Shown: positions 1 to 8,810, numbered from the stretch's first letter. The stretch: DNA of 48,843 nucleotides from JAGHBT01 sp035311885 (GCA_964554125.1 CAZKNG010000010.1:1-48843); one strand, 5' to 3'. Numbers and translations are program-made. Notes: generated by a model from the sequence alone, not told the origin.

Positions 1-1256
1 GGATTTCCTGCAGATAACATAGATCTCTCATAGCAATAGACAGGTCCGGTCCCCGGCGCGTATATAACGGATCCATAATCGAAAAACCTCGCGTAGCCGA
101 GAGATGGCGAATATATATCCCTAACCTCCGTCACTCCATAGTCAATTATATAAAGGCATTCTATGGCATTTTCGTAAGAACCTGATGATGTTTCCGCTGT
201 GAATTTACGGATTATCTTGCAGTGCAGGAAGACATCACTGGCTAAGGAAGGAACAAGCTGAAAACTGAATTGATGAGACACATTCAGATTGTCCTCTAGA
301 AACTTCCATGCTAAGGATTGATCAAGGTCACCATATGTCCCGATATATTGTTCTGTCTTCTCCCAGGCCCCGCCGTGGATAAAATACGGGTAAGACATTA
401 CTTCAAAGAGAGTTTTTAATAATGTTCTGTCGCCGCCCGAATTTATACTCAGGATATTTATGTCACCTGGCAGTTCGGGATATCTTTTATGGATCTTTTC
501 GGAAAGAACCGGGCGTGCCATAGCAAGTCGTAATAAGAAAGAATTTCTAGCACTTTGAACATTCAATTTGAGTTCATCTCCCCGGGTTTGGGGTACACTT
601 TCTCTTAGATTTTGCGCTGTAACGCCGGGGCCTGTTGTAGTATCTCCGGCGAATTCCAATTTATATACGCCTAACATTTCTTCATTGATATTTCCTATTG
701 GCTGATCCCCAAGTATCTGTTCTATATAAGAAAATGAGGGTATCTCGGGAACATCACTCTCAGTCGGATAATAAATCAAAGGATCTGAGTTCCAAATTCT
801 TTGAGTATATTGATATTTCCATTTACTACCGTCATTGTTAGGCCAGATATTTTCCAGAGAAGGGTTTAAAAGCAGTTTTTTTAAATACAGGAAGATATAA
901 GCATGATTGCTGTTACCGTCACTGTCAGTGGCGGTCAGAATAATAGTGTGTCTTCCTTCCGGCAGGGTATTTGTTTTAACTGTATCGCCAAATCCTAGGG
1001 TATCTTGAGGAAATGTATTTACCCGCCAGACGAGGCTGGAATCATTCAACATGCCATCCTCCGGGTCGGCCGCGTTACCTGTGAAAACGATTGTGCTGTC
1101 GACTAAAAAGGTATCGCCGCTGGCCGGGCTGGTTATATTAACATTAATACTATTATCCGTCTCTGGTGAAGTAGGGCCGTTTTCATCTTCAAAGCAACTT
1201 ACAAAGATCAAAAACAAAACAGCAGTGACCACCAGAATTGGAAAAACCCTTTTCAT
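1..1256 (-). CDS. Exported lipoprotein of unknown function, C-terminus beyond the window
   Basis: The frame is open from an ATG at 1256 down to the window edge (418 codons visible). The N-terminus is a Spase II signal: basic start (MKRVFPIL), hydrophobic core and lipobox FVSC with Cys21. After it comes a short acidic linker, then a stretch of about 80 residues (NVNITSPASGDTF, GNAADPEDG, TATDSDGNSNHAYIF) that reads like an Ig/PKD-type beta-sandwich. The remainder (about residues 120-418) is an alpha/beta region that I do not recognise. The start is fixed by AAGGGG eight bases upstream and by a near-consensus promoter at 1342-1314. It is divergent from gdh. It probably sits on the periplasmic or outer face of the envelope. 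No catalytic motif is visible. Confidence 0.85.
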   Translation of the reverse strand, partial: MKRVFPILVVTAVLFLIFVSCFEDENGPTSPETDNSINVNITSPASGDTFLVDSTIVFTGNAADPEDGMLNDSSLVWRVNTFPQDTLGFGDTVKTNTLPEGRHTIILTATDSDGNSNHAYIFLYLKKLLLNPSLENIWPNNDGSKWKYQYTQRIWNSDPLIYYPTESDVPEIPSFSYIEQILGDQPIGNINEEMLGVYKLEFAGDTTTGPGVTAQNLRESVPQTRGDELKLNVQSARNSFLLRLAMARPVLSEKIHKRYPELPGDINILSINSGGDRTLLKTLFEVMSYPYFIHGGAWEKTEQYIGTYGDLDQSLAWKFLEDNLNVSHQFSFQLVPSLASDVFLHCKIIRKFTAETSSGSYENAIECLYIIDYGVTEVRDIYSPSLGYARFFDYGSVIYAPGTGPVYCYERSMLSAGN

Positions 1257-1313
1257 GGTATTTCCCCTTCTATTCGAAGTATATATCTGCTATTTTTTCA
1301 AATTAGTTTGTCT

Positions 1314-1342
1314 ATTATACAGGGTTAAATGAGAGCAGTCAA
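1314..1342 (-). promoter_or_regulatory. Sigma-70-like promoter of the lipoprotein gene
   Basis: On the minus strand TTGACT (1342-1337) and TATAAT (1319-1314) are separated by 17 bases, about 60 bases upstream of the lipoprotein ATG. It is one of the best promoter matches in the window. Confidence 0.75.
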
Positions 1343-1560
1343 GACCTATCAATTGAATTACCGGTTAACTGTTTGATCTGAATAAAATATTTTTGTTGTT
1401 GATTAATTATGAGATAACAAAAAAATAAGGGAAAAGACAACTTGCTCATCAGACGACCTGTTTGATAATTCTTGGTTGTTTGTTTTATCAACCGATTTCC
1501 GGATGAATCACAAGTTATTATATGTTGATATATAATAAGTTAACAATTTTTACACTATGC

Positions 1561-1589
1561 TTGACTTTACAGGATTCAATAATTATTTT
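1561..1589 (+). promoter_or_regulatory. Promoter of gdh
   Basis: TTGACT (1561-1566), 17 bases, TATTTT (1584-1589). The predicted start of transcription lies about 30 bases before the gdh ATG, which leaves room for the AAAGGA ribosome-binding site at 1615-1620. Confidence 0.6.
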
Positions 1590-1628
1590 GCCACTGTAAA
1601 ATGCCCTTAACCGGAAAGGATGTAGGCA

Positions 1629-2915
1629 ATGGCTGATAAGTCTTTTAATCCATTCGAGATGGCTCAGGCTCAGTTCAACAGTGTTGCGGATATGCTGGAA
1701 CTGGAAGAGGGAACCAGAGATCTGCTTCGCCTGAACCAGAGGGAATACCATGTTAGTATCCCGGTACGCATGGATGATGGAAATGTTAAAGTATTCAGGG
1801 GTTTCAGGGTTCAGCACAATGATGCCAGGGGCCCCGCCAAGGGCGGTATCCGTTTCCATCCCATGGAAACAATCGATACTGTTCGAGCCCTTGCCATGTG
1901 GATGACCTGGAAATGCGCGGTAGTGGATATTCCGCTGGGAGGAGCCAAAGGCGGCGTCATCTGTGATCCACATAATCTGAGTCAGAGAGAACAGGAGGGT
2001 ATTTGCCGGGGCTGGGTAAGACAGCTGGCGAAGAATCTCGGACCGCTCAATGATGTTCCCGCTCCGGATGTTATGACGAGTCCACAGCACATGCTGTGGA
2101 TGCTCGACGAATTCGAAACCGTAAGGGGTGAAAAGCTGCCCGGTTTCATAACGGGAAAACCGGTTGGGATGGGAGGATCTCTCGGGAGAACAGAGGCTAC
2201 AGGATATGGAGTAATATTCAGCGTCAGGGAGGCGCTCAAGGAGCTTGAGATACCGCCTGCCGACACAACCGCAAGTTTTCAGGGGTTCGGCAATGTGGCT
2301 CAATACGCAATTGAACTCTACACAAAGATATGGGGCAAAGTTATATGCGTTTCCTGCTGGGATCAGCAGGACCAGACATCTTACAGTTACAAAAAGAGCG
2401 GCGGTATAGATCTTGAGGAGCTTCAGGGGATCACCGACCGTTTCGGCGGCATCGATAAGGAGAAGGCGCAGGAACTCGGTTATGAAGTGCTTCCCGGGGA
2501 TGCATGGATCGAACAGGATGTGGATATTCTGGTGCCTGCTGCGCTGGAGAACCAGATTACAGCTGACAACGTAGGGAAAATAAGTAAAAAGGTAAAGATA
2601 ATCGCGGAGGGGGCCAATGGTCCTACCGCACCCGATGCGGATAAGGAGATAGCCGAACGGGGTATCTTTATGATCCCGGATCTTCTGGCCAACGCAGGGG
2701 GGGTTACCTGCAGTTATTTCGAACAGGTACAGTGCAATATGAACTACTTCTGGGAGAAGGATGAGGTCATAGGCAAACTGGACACCCAGATAACCAGCGC
2801 GTTCGAAGCTGTTAATGAAATGAGAAAATCCAGAGATCTCTACTCCCGGGATGCCGCTTATGTTATAGCTGTAGGAAGAGTTGCCGAAGCCTGTACGGAG
2901 CGCGGCTGGGTCTGA
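1629..2915 (+). CDS. gdhA: Glutamate dehydrogenase (Glu/Leu/Phe/Val dehydrogenase family)
   Basis: Cytosolic enzyme that interconverts glutamate and 2-oxoglutarate plus ammonia with NAD(P). At 428 residues it has the usual length of the hexameric class. The family signature is complete: IPLGGAKGGVICDP with the catalytic Lys at 107, a substrate lysine at 95 (KCAVVD), PAKGGIRFHP near residue 70, and PAPDVMTSPQ carrying the catalytic Asp. The Rossmann motif is GFGNVA (219-224). After it the strand that usually ends in SD reads VSCWDQQDQ, an extended loop, so cofactor preference cannot be read off simply. ATG is preceded by AAAGGA at 8 bases. It has its own promoter and lies 60 bases ahead of the PPDK-N-like pair, probably co-transcribed with it. 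The gdhA symbol is by family only. Confidence 0.95.
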   Translation: MADKSFNPFEMAQAQFNSVADMLELEEGTRDLLRLNQREYHVSIPVRMDDGNVKVFRGFRVQHNDARGPAKGGIRFHPMETIDTVRALAMWMTWKCAVVDIPLGGAKGGVICDPHNLSQREQEGICRGWVRQLAKNLGPLNDVPAPDVMTSPQHMLWMLDEFETVRGEKLPGFITGKPVGMGGSLGRTEATGYGVIFSVREALKELEIPPADTTASFQGFGNVAQYAIELYTKIWGKVICVSCWDQQDQTSYSYKKSGGIDLEELQGITDRFGGIDKEKAQELGYEVLPGDAWIEQDVDILVPAALENQITADNVGKISKKVKIIAEGANGPTAPDADKEIAERGIFMIPDLLANAGGVTCSYFEQVQCNMNYFWEKDEVIGKLDTQITSAFEAVNEMRKSRDLYSRDAAYVIAVGRVAEACTERGWV

Positions 2916-2975
2916 GCCGTTATCCTGGGTGAGTAGGTAAAATTAATCTTTTTTTCAGCTTAGAGGATCTCACTG

Positions 2976-4733
2976 ATGGGGATGAAAAATTACAGCCCGC
3001 ATCGCGGCCTGCTGGTGCCTTTTGACCGGTATTTCTTTTCCAGTGATCATAGATTCACATATATAGGGAGAGGCGAACTGGGCGGCAAGGCCCATGGCCT
3101 GGCAGAGATGAAGGGCATTATCGATTCCGAGTTAGGCGGAAAATTCGCCCCTGAACTGAATGCTTATATCCCCACACTGACTGTAATAACAACAGAATAT
3201 TTCGATCTCTTCATGAAGGAGAACGATCTATATTCCATAGCGTATTCCGATAAGAGGGACGATCTGATTGCTCATGCCTTCCAGAGAGCCCATCTTCCGG
3301 TAAGGTTGGTGGGGGATCTGAGGGCGCTGGTACATGAGGTCCATACGCCGTTGGCCGTGAGGTCATCCAGTATGCTCGAGGATGCCATGTTCGAGCCTTT
3401 CGCCAGTGTCTACGGCACCAAGATGATACCGAATAATCAGCCCGGAGTCGACAAGAGGTTCAGCAAACTCGTCGAAGCGGTTAAATATGTATATGCATCC
3501 ACCTTCTTCGGATCGGCCAGAAACTACATGAAAGCTACCCATCACACCACCAGGGACGAGAAGATGGCTGTGATTATTCAGGAGGTTGTCGGATCGAGGT
3601 TCGGAGAGAGGTTCTATCCGAATATCTCGGGAGTTGTAAGGTCTTATAATTTCTATCCCACGGGAAATGCTTCCCCTGAAGACGGGGTGGTGGATCTGGC
3701 CCTGGGGTTGGGAAGAACAATAGTAGACGAAGGGATGGCCTGGTCCTACTCTCCGGCTTATCCGAAAGCGGGCCCGCCTTTTAACTCCATAAACGACATG
3801 CTGAAGAATACCCAGACAGAGTTCTGGGCGGTTGATATGAAAGGTCCTGCCGCTTACGATCCGCTGAATGAGACCGAGTACATGAATAAGTACGATTTGA
3901 CAGACGGGGAATATGACGGAACCCTTAAAAATATCGCCTCCACACTGGATTCTCAGGACGGCAGAATCGTTATGGGGACAGGTGTAAAGGGCCCCCGGGT
4001 TATAGATTTCGCCCCGATTCTTAAAGCTGGAATCATCCCTCTCAATGACCTTCTCAAGACACTCCTCAAGGCCTGCGAGGACAGCCTTGGAGTAATGGTG
4101 GAGATAGAATTTGCCGTCCGGATGGACATGAAAAGAGGAAAACCCGCCGAGTTCGGATTTCTCCAGATCAGGCCGATGGTGGTCTCGGAGGCCACAGTGG
4201 AGCTGGATGAGGATGAAATGAGGGGGGAAAAGGTTCTTCTGTCGTCAGAGACGGTGCTGGGAAATGGAACTATTGATTCCATAAGGGATATAGTCTATGT
4301 CGACCCGGAAAAATTCGATATCAGAAAAACAGAGAAGATAGCCGAAGAGATGGATGCTCTTAACCGCTCGCTGGTCCAGGCGGGGAGAGAATACATTCTT
4401 GTTGGATTCGGAAGGTGGGGCACTTCAGATTCTTCAGGCGGAATTCCGGTTAAATTTGACCAGATATCAGGCGCAAAGGTGATTGTTGAGGCTTCTCTTC
4501 CCGGACTCAGTTTTCCCCTGAGCCAGGGTTCTCATTTCTTCCATAATGTTACCAGTTTCAAGATCTTCTATTTCTCCCTGGAGCACAGGAAAGAATCAGG
4601 CATTGACTGGGAATGGCTGCGGAACAATAATATTATAGAAGAGACCGAACATTTGAAGCATGTCGAAACCTCCTCGCCTCTGCGGGTGAAAGTCGACGGC
4701 AGAAAGAGCATGGGAGTCGTGTTGCATGAATGA
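2976..4733 (+). CDS. PEP/pyruvate-binding (PPDK N-terminal, ATP-grasp) protein, stand-alone
   Basis: This is a 585-residue protein related to the ATP-binding domain of PEP synthase and pyruvate phosphate dikinase. The ATP-grasp landmarks are present: LGGKAHG with Lys38, AVRSSSMLED with Arg129, and LQIRP with Arg399 closing the fold. Missing are the swivelling phosphohistidine domain (TxHAA-type motif) and the PEP-binding TIM barrel, so it cannot be a complete PEP synthase. After the ATP-grasp comes a ~170-residue extension (IVYVDPEKF, GFGRWGTSD, LSQGSHFF) that recurs in the next gene, so the two are paralogues. The start follows AGAGGA. Its last 8 bases overlap the next gene, implying translational coupling. 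Likely role: ATP-dependent phosphotransfer to an unknown acceptor (inference). Confidence 0.85.
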   Translation: MGMKNYSPHRGLLVPFDRYFFSSDHRFTYIGRGELGGKAHGLAEMKGIIDSELGGKFAPELNAYIPTLTVITTEYFDLFMKENDLYSIAYSDKRDDLIAHAFQRAHLPVRLVGDLRALVHEVHTPLAVRSSSMLEDAMFEPFASVYGTKMIPNNQPGVDKRFSKLVEAVKYVYASTFFGSARNYMKATHHTTRDEKMAVIIQEVVGSRFGERFYPNISGVVRSYNFYPTGNASPEDGVVDLALGLGRTIVDEGMAWSYSPAYPKAGPPFNSINDMLKNTQTEFWAVDMKGPAAYDPLNETEYMNKYDLTDGEYDGTLKNIASTLDSQDGRIVMGTGVKGPRVIDFAPILKAGIIPLNDLLKTLLKACEDSLGVMVEIEFAVRMDMKRGKPAEFGFLQIRPMVVSEATVELDEDEMRGEKVLLSSETVLGNGTIDSIRDIVYVDPEKFDIRKTEKIAEEMDALNRSLVQAGREYILVGFGRWGTSDSSGGIPVKFDQISGAKVIVEASLPGLSFPLSQGSHFFHNVTSFKIFYFSLEHRKESGIDWEWLRNNNIIEETEHLKHVETSSPLRVKVDGRKSMGVVLHE

Positions 4734-7700
4734 CAAGAAAAATATTTCCGACAACCTGATCCAGTCCTTCCGTGAAAGGGAAAAGGAGCTGAAATGCCTC
4801 TACAGGATCGAGGAGATCCTTAAAGAATCCGGAAAGGAAAAGGACCAGGGTTACCGCAGGATTATAGAAGCCATACCGTGGGGCTGGCAGTATCCACAGT
4901 ACTGTATGGCAAGGATTACCATCGGCACCGATCTTTACCAGCCCCCGGGTTTTGAGGAAACTCCGTGGGTACTGGAAGCAGATATCATGGTTCAGCAGAA
5001 GAAGGCCGGAGAGGTCGCGGTATACTATACCAGGGAGGTGTCCGGAGATGAACAGGGCCATTTTCTCAAACATGAAAAGAGACTCCTCGAAGCGATAGCG
5101 GATAGACTGGGCAGTCATATTCTTTACATGCAGCTTGAGGAAGCTCCTGACGGTGAAGCCAGCCGCGAACAGAAGGATGAATCCAGACAATGGCAGGTTA
5201 TCCTTAATCTTCTCAGGCACACTGACAGAAATCTGCACGCAACCCTCTGCGAGAAGATGCTGAATCATCTGAACTGGAGCGGTATTACTGAAGTGGAAGA
5301 TATAGAATCGGGTTGTATCGGAAAGAACCGGACAATGGACAATGAATTGAGCGGTGAAGTAAATCAGCCCGGAGAGAGACAGAAGATAGATTTTTGCGAT
5401 GATACATGTGAACAGGTTTTCCGTATCGCCGCCAAGCATTTTACAGACAGCAGGATACTTAATTACCTTCAGAAGTGGATAGCTGACGATAAGCTCAAAT
5501 TCCTTGCCCACGTTGCCAACAGGAACCTGACACTGCCGGAAGTGATATCAGCTGTCAGGCGCTACCGCGATATTGCCGGCGAGGGAGTGGAACTGTCCAA
5601 TGTGGCGAAAAAAGGGGTGGTAGTCTCTCTGATAAGGAAGTTTTTCTCCAGCCAGCTGAATTATATAAGAATTGCCAAGAATTACCTTTCAATAGAGGAT
5701 TTTTTCAAGATTATCGACAGCATAATTTACACCAAAGACAGCCGGGGAAGACTCGGCGGCAAGAGCGCCGGGCTTTTTCTGGCTGAGAATATTATAAAGA
5801 AGTCAAAAGATTCAAAGGATCTCTTCAAGGAGATAAAGACGCCTAAAAGCTGGTATATTACTTCTGATGTTCTGCTGGGATTTCTGAAGTACAATAACCT
5901 GGATGAAATCATGGAACAGAAGTACAAGGATATAAAACAGGTGCGTATGGAGTACCGTTACGTGGTAAGAACATTCAAGAACGGAAGTTTCCCTCCGGAG
6001 ATAGTTCAGATGCTCTCGATGGCCCTGGATGAATTCGACGAAAAGCCGTTGATAGTAAGATCTTCCAGCCTCCTGGAAGACAGCCTGGGGGCGGCTTTCT
6101 CGGGTAAGTACAAAAGTCTGTTCCTGGCCAACCAGGGCAGTAAGAGGGAGCGGCTGGAGGACCTGATGGATGCTGTCGCGGAGGTGTATTCTTCCACCTT
6201 CGGGCCTGATCCGATACAGTACAGGGTGGAGAGGAACCTTCTCGACTTCAACGAAGAGATGGGGATAATCATACAGGAGGTAGTGGGGAAAAGGATCGGG
6301 GATTATTTCCTTCCCGCTTTTGCCGGCGTAGCTTTCAGCAGGAACGATTTCAGGTGGTCGCCCAGAATTAAGAGGGAAGATGGATTGATGCGGATGGTTC
6401 CCGGGCTGGGAACCAGGGCAGTGGACAGGATAAGTGAGGATTATCCGGTACTGGTGGCGCCCGGACAGCCCTCGCTGAAGGTAAACGCTACCCCGGATGA
6501 AGTGGTTTACTACTCTCCCAGAAAACTCGATCTGATTAACCTCCGGACTAAGTCTTTCGAGACGGTGGATATTAAGGATCTGCTGAGAGAGCACGGTCGG
6601 GAGCTTCCCCTGTTAAGCAAGATGGTATCCAGGTATGAGGAAGGCCATCTGAAGACCCCTCTGGCGATGAATATAGATTTTGAGAAGGATGACCTGTTGG
6701 TTACTTTCGACGGCATGATAAAGAAGACCAGTCTGATCGAGCAGATGGACGGTATACTTCGAATGCTGTCAGAAAAGCTCGAGACATCCGTGGATGTGGA
6801 GTTTGCCCACGACGGAGAGGATCTCTACCTTCTGCAGTGCAGGCCGCAGAGTTTTTCTGAGGACAGTGCTCCGGCGGCGATTCCGAAGGATATCTCCGAA
6901 CAGAGAATGCTCTTTTCCGCTCACCGTTATATTTCCAACGGGAGGGTTCCGGACCTGACACATATTGTCTACGTGGATCCCGATAAATATTCACAGCTTT
7001 CCAGCAGGGAAGAGATGGTAGAGGTGGGAAGGGCTGTCGGCGAGTTGAACAAGGTGCTTCCCAAGCACGGGTTCATACTGATGGGGCCGGGAAGGTGGGG
7101 AAGCCGCGGTGATATAAAGATGGGTGTCAGCGTGACTTATTCCGACATAAACAACACCGCCGTTCTTACCGAGATAGCAAGGAAAAAGGGCAACTATATG
7201 CCCGATCTGTCATTCGGGACTCACTTTTTCCAGGACCTGGTGGAAGGGCAGATCCGGTATCTACCCCTTTACCCTGACGAAGAAGGAAATGTCTTTAATG
7301 AACGCTTTCTTCTTGGCTCAAGGAATATTCTGTCTGAAATCGTTCCTCAATATTCCCATCTGGAAGATGTAATAAAACTGATCGATCTGCCCGAAGTAAC
7401 TGACGGGCTCATCCTGAGGGTTCTAATGAACGCCGAACTCAACGAGGCGGTCGGTATACTCGCGGAACCGGATAAGAAGCAGATAAGGGAAGGGGTTCAG
7501 GTGGAGGACAATGATCTGCCCGCGGAGAAGCACTGGCTGTGGAGGTTGAGAATGGTGAAGCATATAGCTTCCGAGGTAGACCCGGAGCGTTTCGGTGTGG
7601 AGGGATTCTATGTTTTCGGCAGTACAAAGAACGCCACGGCAGGCCTGAACAGCGATATAGATATCCTTATACATTTCAGGGGCACAGAGAATCAGCGCGA

Positions 7701-7905
7701 GAAGCTTAAGCTGTGGCTGGAAGGTTGGAGTCTGTGTCTGGATGAGATAAACTATCTGAGGACAGGTTACCGTACCGGCGGCTTGCTGGATGTTCATATA
7801 GTCACCGACGAGGATATAGAGAATAAGAACAGCTACGCGGTCAAGATAGGCGCTGTTACAGACCCGGCCAGGGAAATTCCTCTGAAAAAAAAGAAGAACG
7901 AATAG
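4726..7905 (+). CDS. Multidomain protein: sensor-like N-term, PPDK-N ATP-grasp, C-terminal nucleotidyltransferase
   Basis: 1059 residues. Residues ~10-140 (RIIEAIPWGWQYP, ARITIG, GHFLKHEKRLLEAIADRL) resemble the small GAF/PAS-like sensor segments of some histidine kinases. Residues ~150-320 are helical and unassigned. About 335-710 is a PPDK-N ATP-grasp: LGGKSAG with Lys346, IVRSSSLLED with Arg445, LLQCRP with Arg706. About 720-870 repeats the extension seen in the preceding gene (VYVDPDKY, GPGRWGSRGD, SFGTHFF). Residues ~930-1040 are a minimal nucleotidyltransferase: FGSTKNATAGLNSDIDI (Gly965, Ser966, Asp977, Asp979) with LLDVHI (Asp1022) as the likely third metal ligand. There is no phosphohistidine domain. 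It overlaps the upstream paralogue by 8 bases. The architecture suggests a regulator that senses a ligand and transfers phosphate or nucleotide. The target is unknown, and gdh is an obvious neighbour to test. Confidence 0.85.
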   Translation: MNDKKNISDNLIQSFREREKELKCLYRIEEILKESGKEKDQGYRRIIEAIPWGWQYPQYCMARITIGTDLYQPPGFEETPWVLEADIMVQQKKAGEVAVYYTREVSGDEQGHFLKHEKRLLEAIADRLGSHILYMQLEEAPDGEASREQKDESRQWQVILNLLRHTDRNLHATLCEKMLNHLNWSGITEVEDIESGCIGKNRTMDNELSGEVNQPGERQKIDFCDDTCEQVFRIAAKHFTDSRILNYLQKWIADDKLKFLAHVANRNLTLPEVISAVRRYRDIAGEGVELSNVAKKGVVVSLIRKFFSSQLNYIRIAKNYLSIEDFFKIIDSIIYTKDSRGRLGGKSAGLFLAENIIKKSKDSKDLFKEIKTPKSWYITSDVLLGFLKYNNLDEIMEQKYKDIKQVRMEYRYVVRTFKNGSFPPEIVQMLSMALDEFDEKPLIVRSSSLLEDSLGAAFSGKYKSLFLANQGSKRERLEDLMDAVAEVYSSTFGPDPIQYRVERNLLDFNEEMGIIIQEVVGKRIGDYFLPAFAGVAFSRNDFRWSPRIKREDGLMRMVPGLGTRAVDRISEDYPVLVAPGQPSLKVNATPDEVVYYSPRKLDLINLRTKSFETVDIKDLLREHGRELPLLSKMVSRYEEGHLKTPLAMNIDFEKDDLLVTFDGMIKKTSLIEQMDGILRMLSEKLETSVDVEFAHDGEDLYLLQCRPQSFSEDSAPAAIPKDISEQRMLFSAHRYISNGRVPDLTHIVYVDPDKYSQLSSREEMVEVGRAVGELNKVLPKHGFILMGPGRWGSRGDIKMGVSVTYSDINNTAVLTEIARKKGNYMPDLSFGTHFFQDLVEGQIRYLPLYPDEEGNVFNERFLLGSRNILSEIVPQYSHLEDVIKLIDLPEVTDGLILRVLMNAELNEAVGILAEPDKKQIREGVQVEDNDLPAEKHWLWRLRMVKHIASEVDPERFGVEGFYVFGSTKNATAGLNSDIDILIHFRGTENQREKLKLWLEGWSLCLDEINYLRTGYRTGGLLDVHIVTDEDIENKNSYAVKIGAVTDPAREIPLKKKKNE

Positions 7906-7906
7906 T

Positions 7907-8773
7907 TCAGATCAGCTCACGCTGAACATTATCAATGGCGGTCAGGTCAAACCTGACCAGGGCAAGTTCGGGCCCGTCGTGAGCTGCCGTTACCGCCAGG
8001 GTTTTTTCGATCCGTTCCCGCCAGCAGCCTGTGATTCGAGCTGATTCATGAACATGCCCGTGCATGGTCATCAGGGGCTGTCTTTTCTCTATGAATCTTC
8101 GAATCGCGATGCTTCCGACATGTAGATCCAGTGGGGTGTGATCTATCCTTACCCCGTCGAGGTCGGCCCTGTCGATCTTTGTCTGATAGGGAGGCGAATG
8201 GAACAGGAAGATCGCGTTATCCATATTATCTCCTTCGGTAAGTTTCTCAAGGTCCTCTTTAATAGTACCGTACTTGAGATCGTTCTTGTCCGTGGAGAAG
8301 CTGTGGCTCCCTTTTTCGGGAGATATACATCCTATATCAACGAATCGGGAGACATCATACCGTTCCCAGTCTTTAAGCCTGAAAGGGGTGGGAGGAACAA
8401 AGGAATATCCGAATACCTGCCAGCGGCCGGCTTTCGCCCTGCGGCCGTGAATGTAATCAATAAGTCCTTCTTCTGATGCTTCAATCAATGAACTTTCTTC
8501 GTGCCTGCCGTCGTCGTTCCCGAGAATAACAAAAACACGCGGGTATGAATCGCCAAGCCCTTCGCGGAGTTTGGCCAGTTCACCGAGAAAGTACCCGCGG
8601 AGAAATCTTTCTCCCGAGAACCGAGGCGGATCTACCGAAGGAAGAATATCCCCGCCGACAAACAAAAAACCCGGTTTTTCATCCGCGACAGCCTTAAAAA
8701 GCTTTGTGAACCTGGATTGCTTGCCGTGAAGGTCGGAGACGAAGAATGATCTGGTATTCTGTTCAATACTCAT
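7907..8773 (-). CDS. Calcineurin-like metallophosphoesterase
   Basis: Predicted cytosolic hydrolase of 288 residues. The di-metal ligand motifs appear in family order: SDLHG (Asp14, His16), FVGGD (Asp42), LGNDD (in place of the usual GNHD/E), FLFHSPPY, and MHGHVHES near residue 240. There is no signal peptide. The substrate cannot be told from sequence: proteins of this type hydrolyse phosphomono- or diesters, including cyclic nucleotides. ATG at 8773 is preceded by AGGAAGG at 6 bases. Its 3' end is one base from the end of the nucleotidyltransferase gene on the other strand, so the two are tightly convergent. It has its own promoter and a palindromic leader. Confidence 0.88.
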   Translation of the reverse strand: MSIEQNTRSFFVSDLHGKQSRFTKLFKAVADEKPGFLFVGGDILPSVDPPRFSGERFLRGYFLGELAKLREGLGDSYPRVFVILGNDDGRHEESSLIEASEEGLIDYIHGRRAKAGRWQVFGYSFVPPTPFRLKDWERYDVSRFVDIGCISPEKGSHSFSTDKNDLKYGTIKEDLEKLTEGDNMDNAIFLFHSPPYQTKIDRADLDGVRIDHTPLDLHVGSIAIRRFIEKRQPLMTMHGHVHESARITGCWRERIEKTLAVTAAHDGPELALVRFDLTAIDNVQRELI

Positions 8774-8787
8774 GAAGAACCTTCCTG

Positions 8788-8801
8788 CCGGTATATACCG
8801 G
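8788..8801. promoter_or_regulatory. 14-bp perfect palindrome in the metallophosphoesterase leader
   Basis: CCGGTATATACCGG lies between the -10 box (8816-8811) and the ribosome-binding site, just after the predicted transcription start. It could be a repressor operator or a small mRNA hairpin that affects start-site access. Confidence 0.45.
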
Positions 8802-8810
8802 ACACGTTAG

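Larger units (their letters stand above)
1257..1628. other. Divergent intergenic region, lipoprotein / gdh
   Basis: This 372-base A+T-rich spacer holds two back-to-back promoters (1342-1314 minus, 1561-1589 plus). Between them, about 1380-1550 is low-complexity A/T-rich sequence. I see no reading frame, RNA gene or clear operator there. Confidence 0.6.

Noticed and set aside
1518..2303. 261-codon minus-strand frame opposite gdh
   Set aside because: Antisense shadow of a highly conserved gene, with no ribosome-binding site and no recognisable motif. It extends into the gdh promoter.
4633..6594. Long minus-strand frames (292 and 260 codons) opposite the second ATP-grasp gene
   Set aside because: The plus-strand frame has clear domain motifs throughout. 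The minus frames lack family features and starts.
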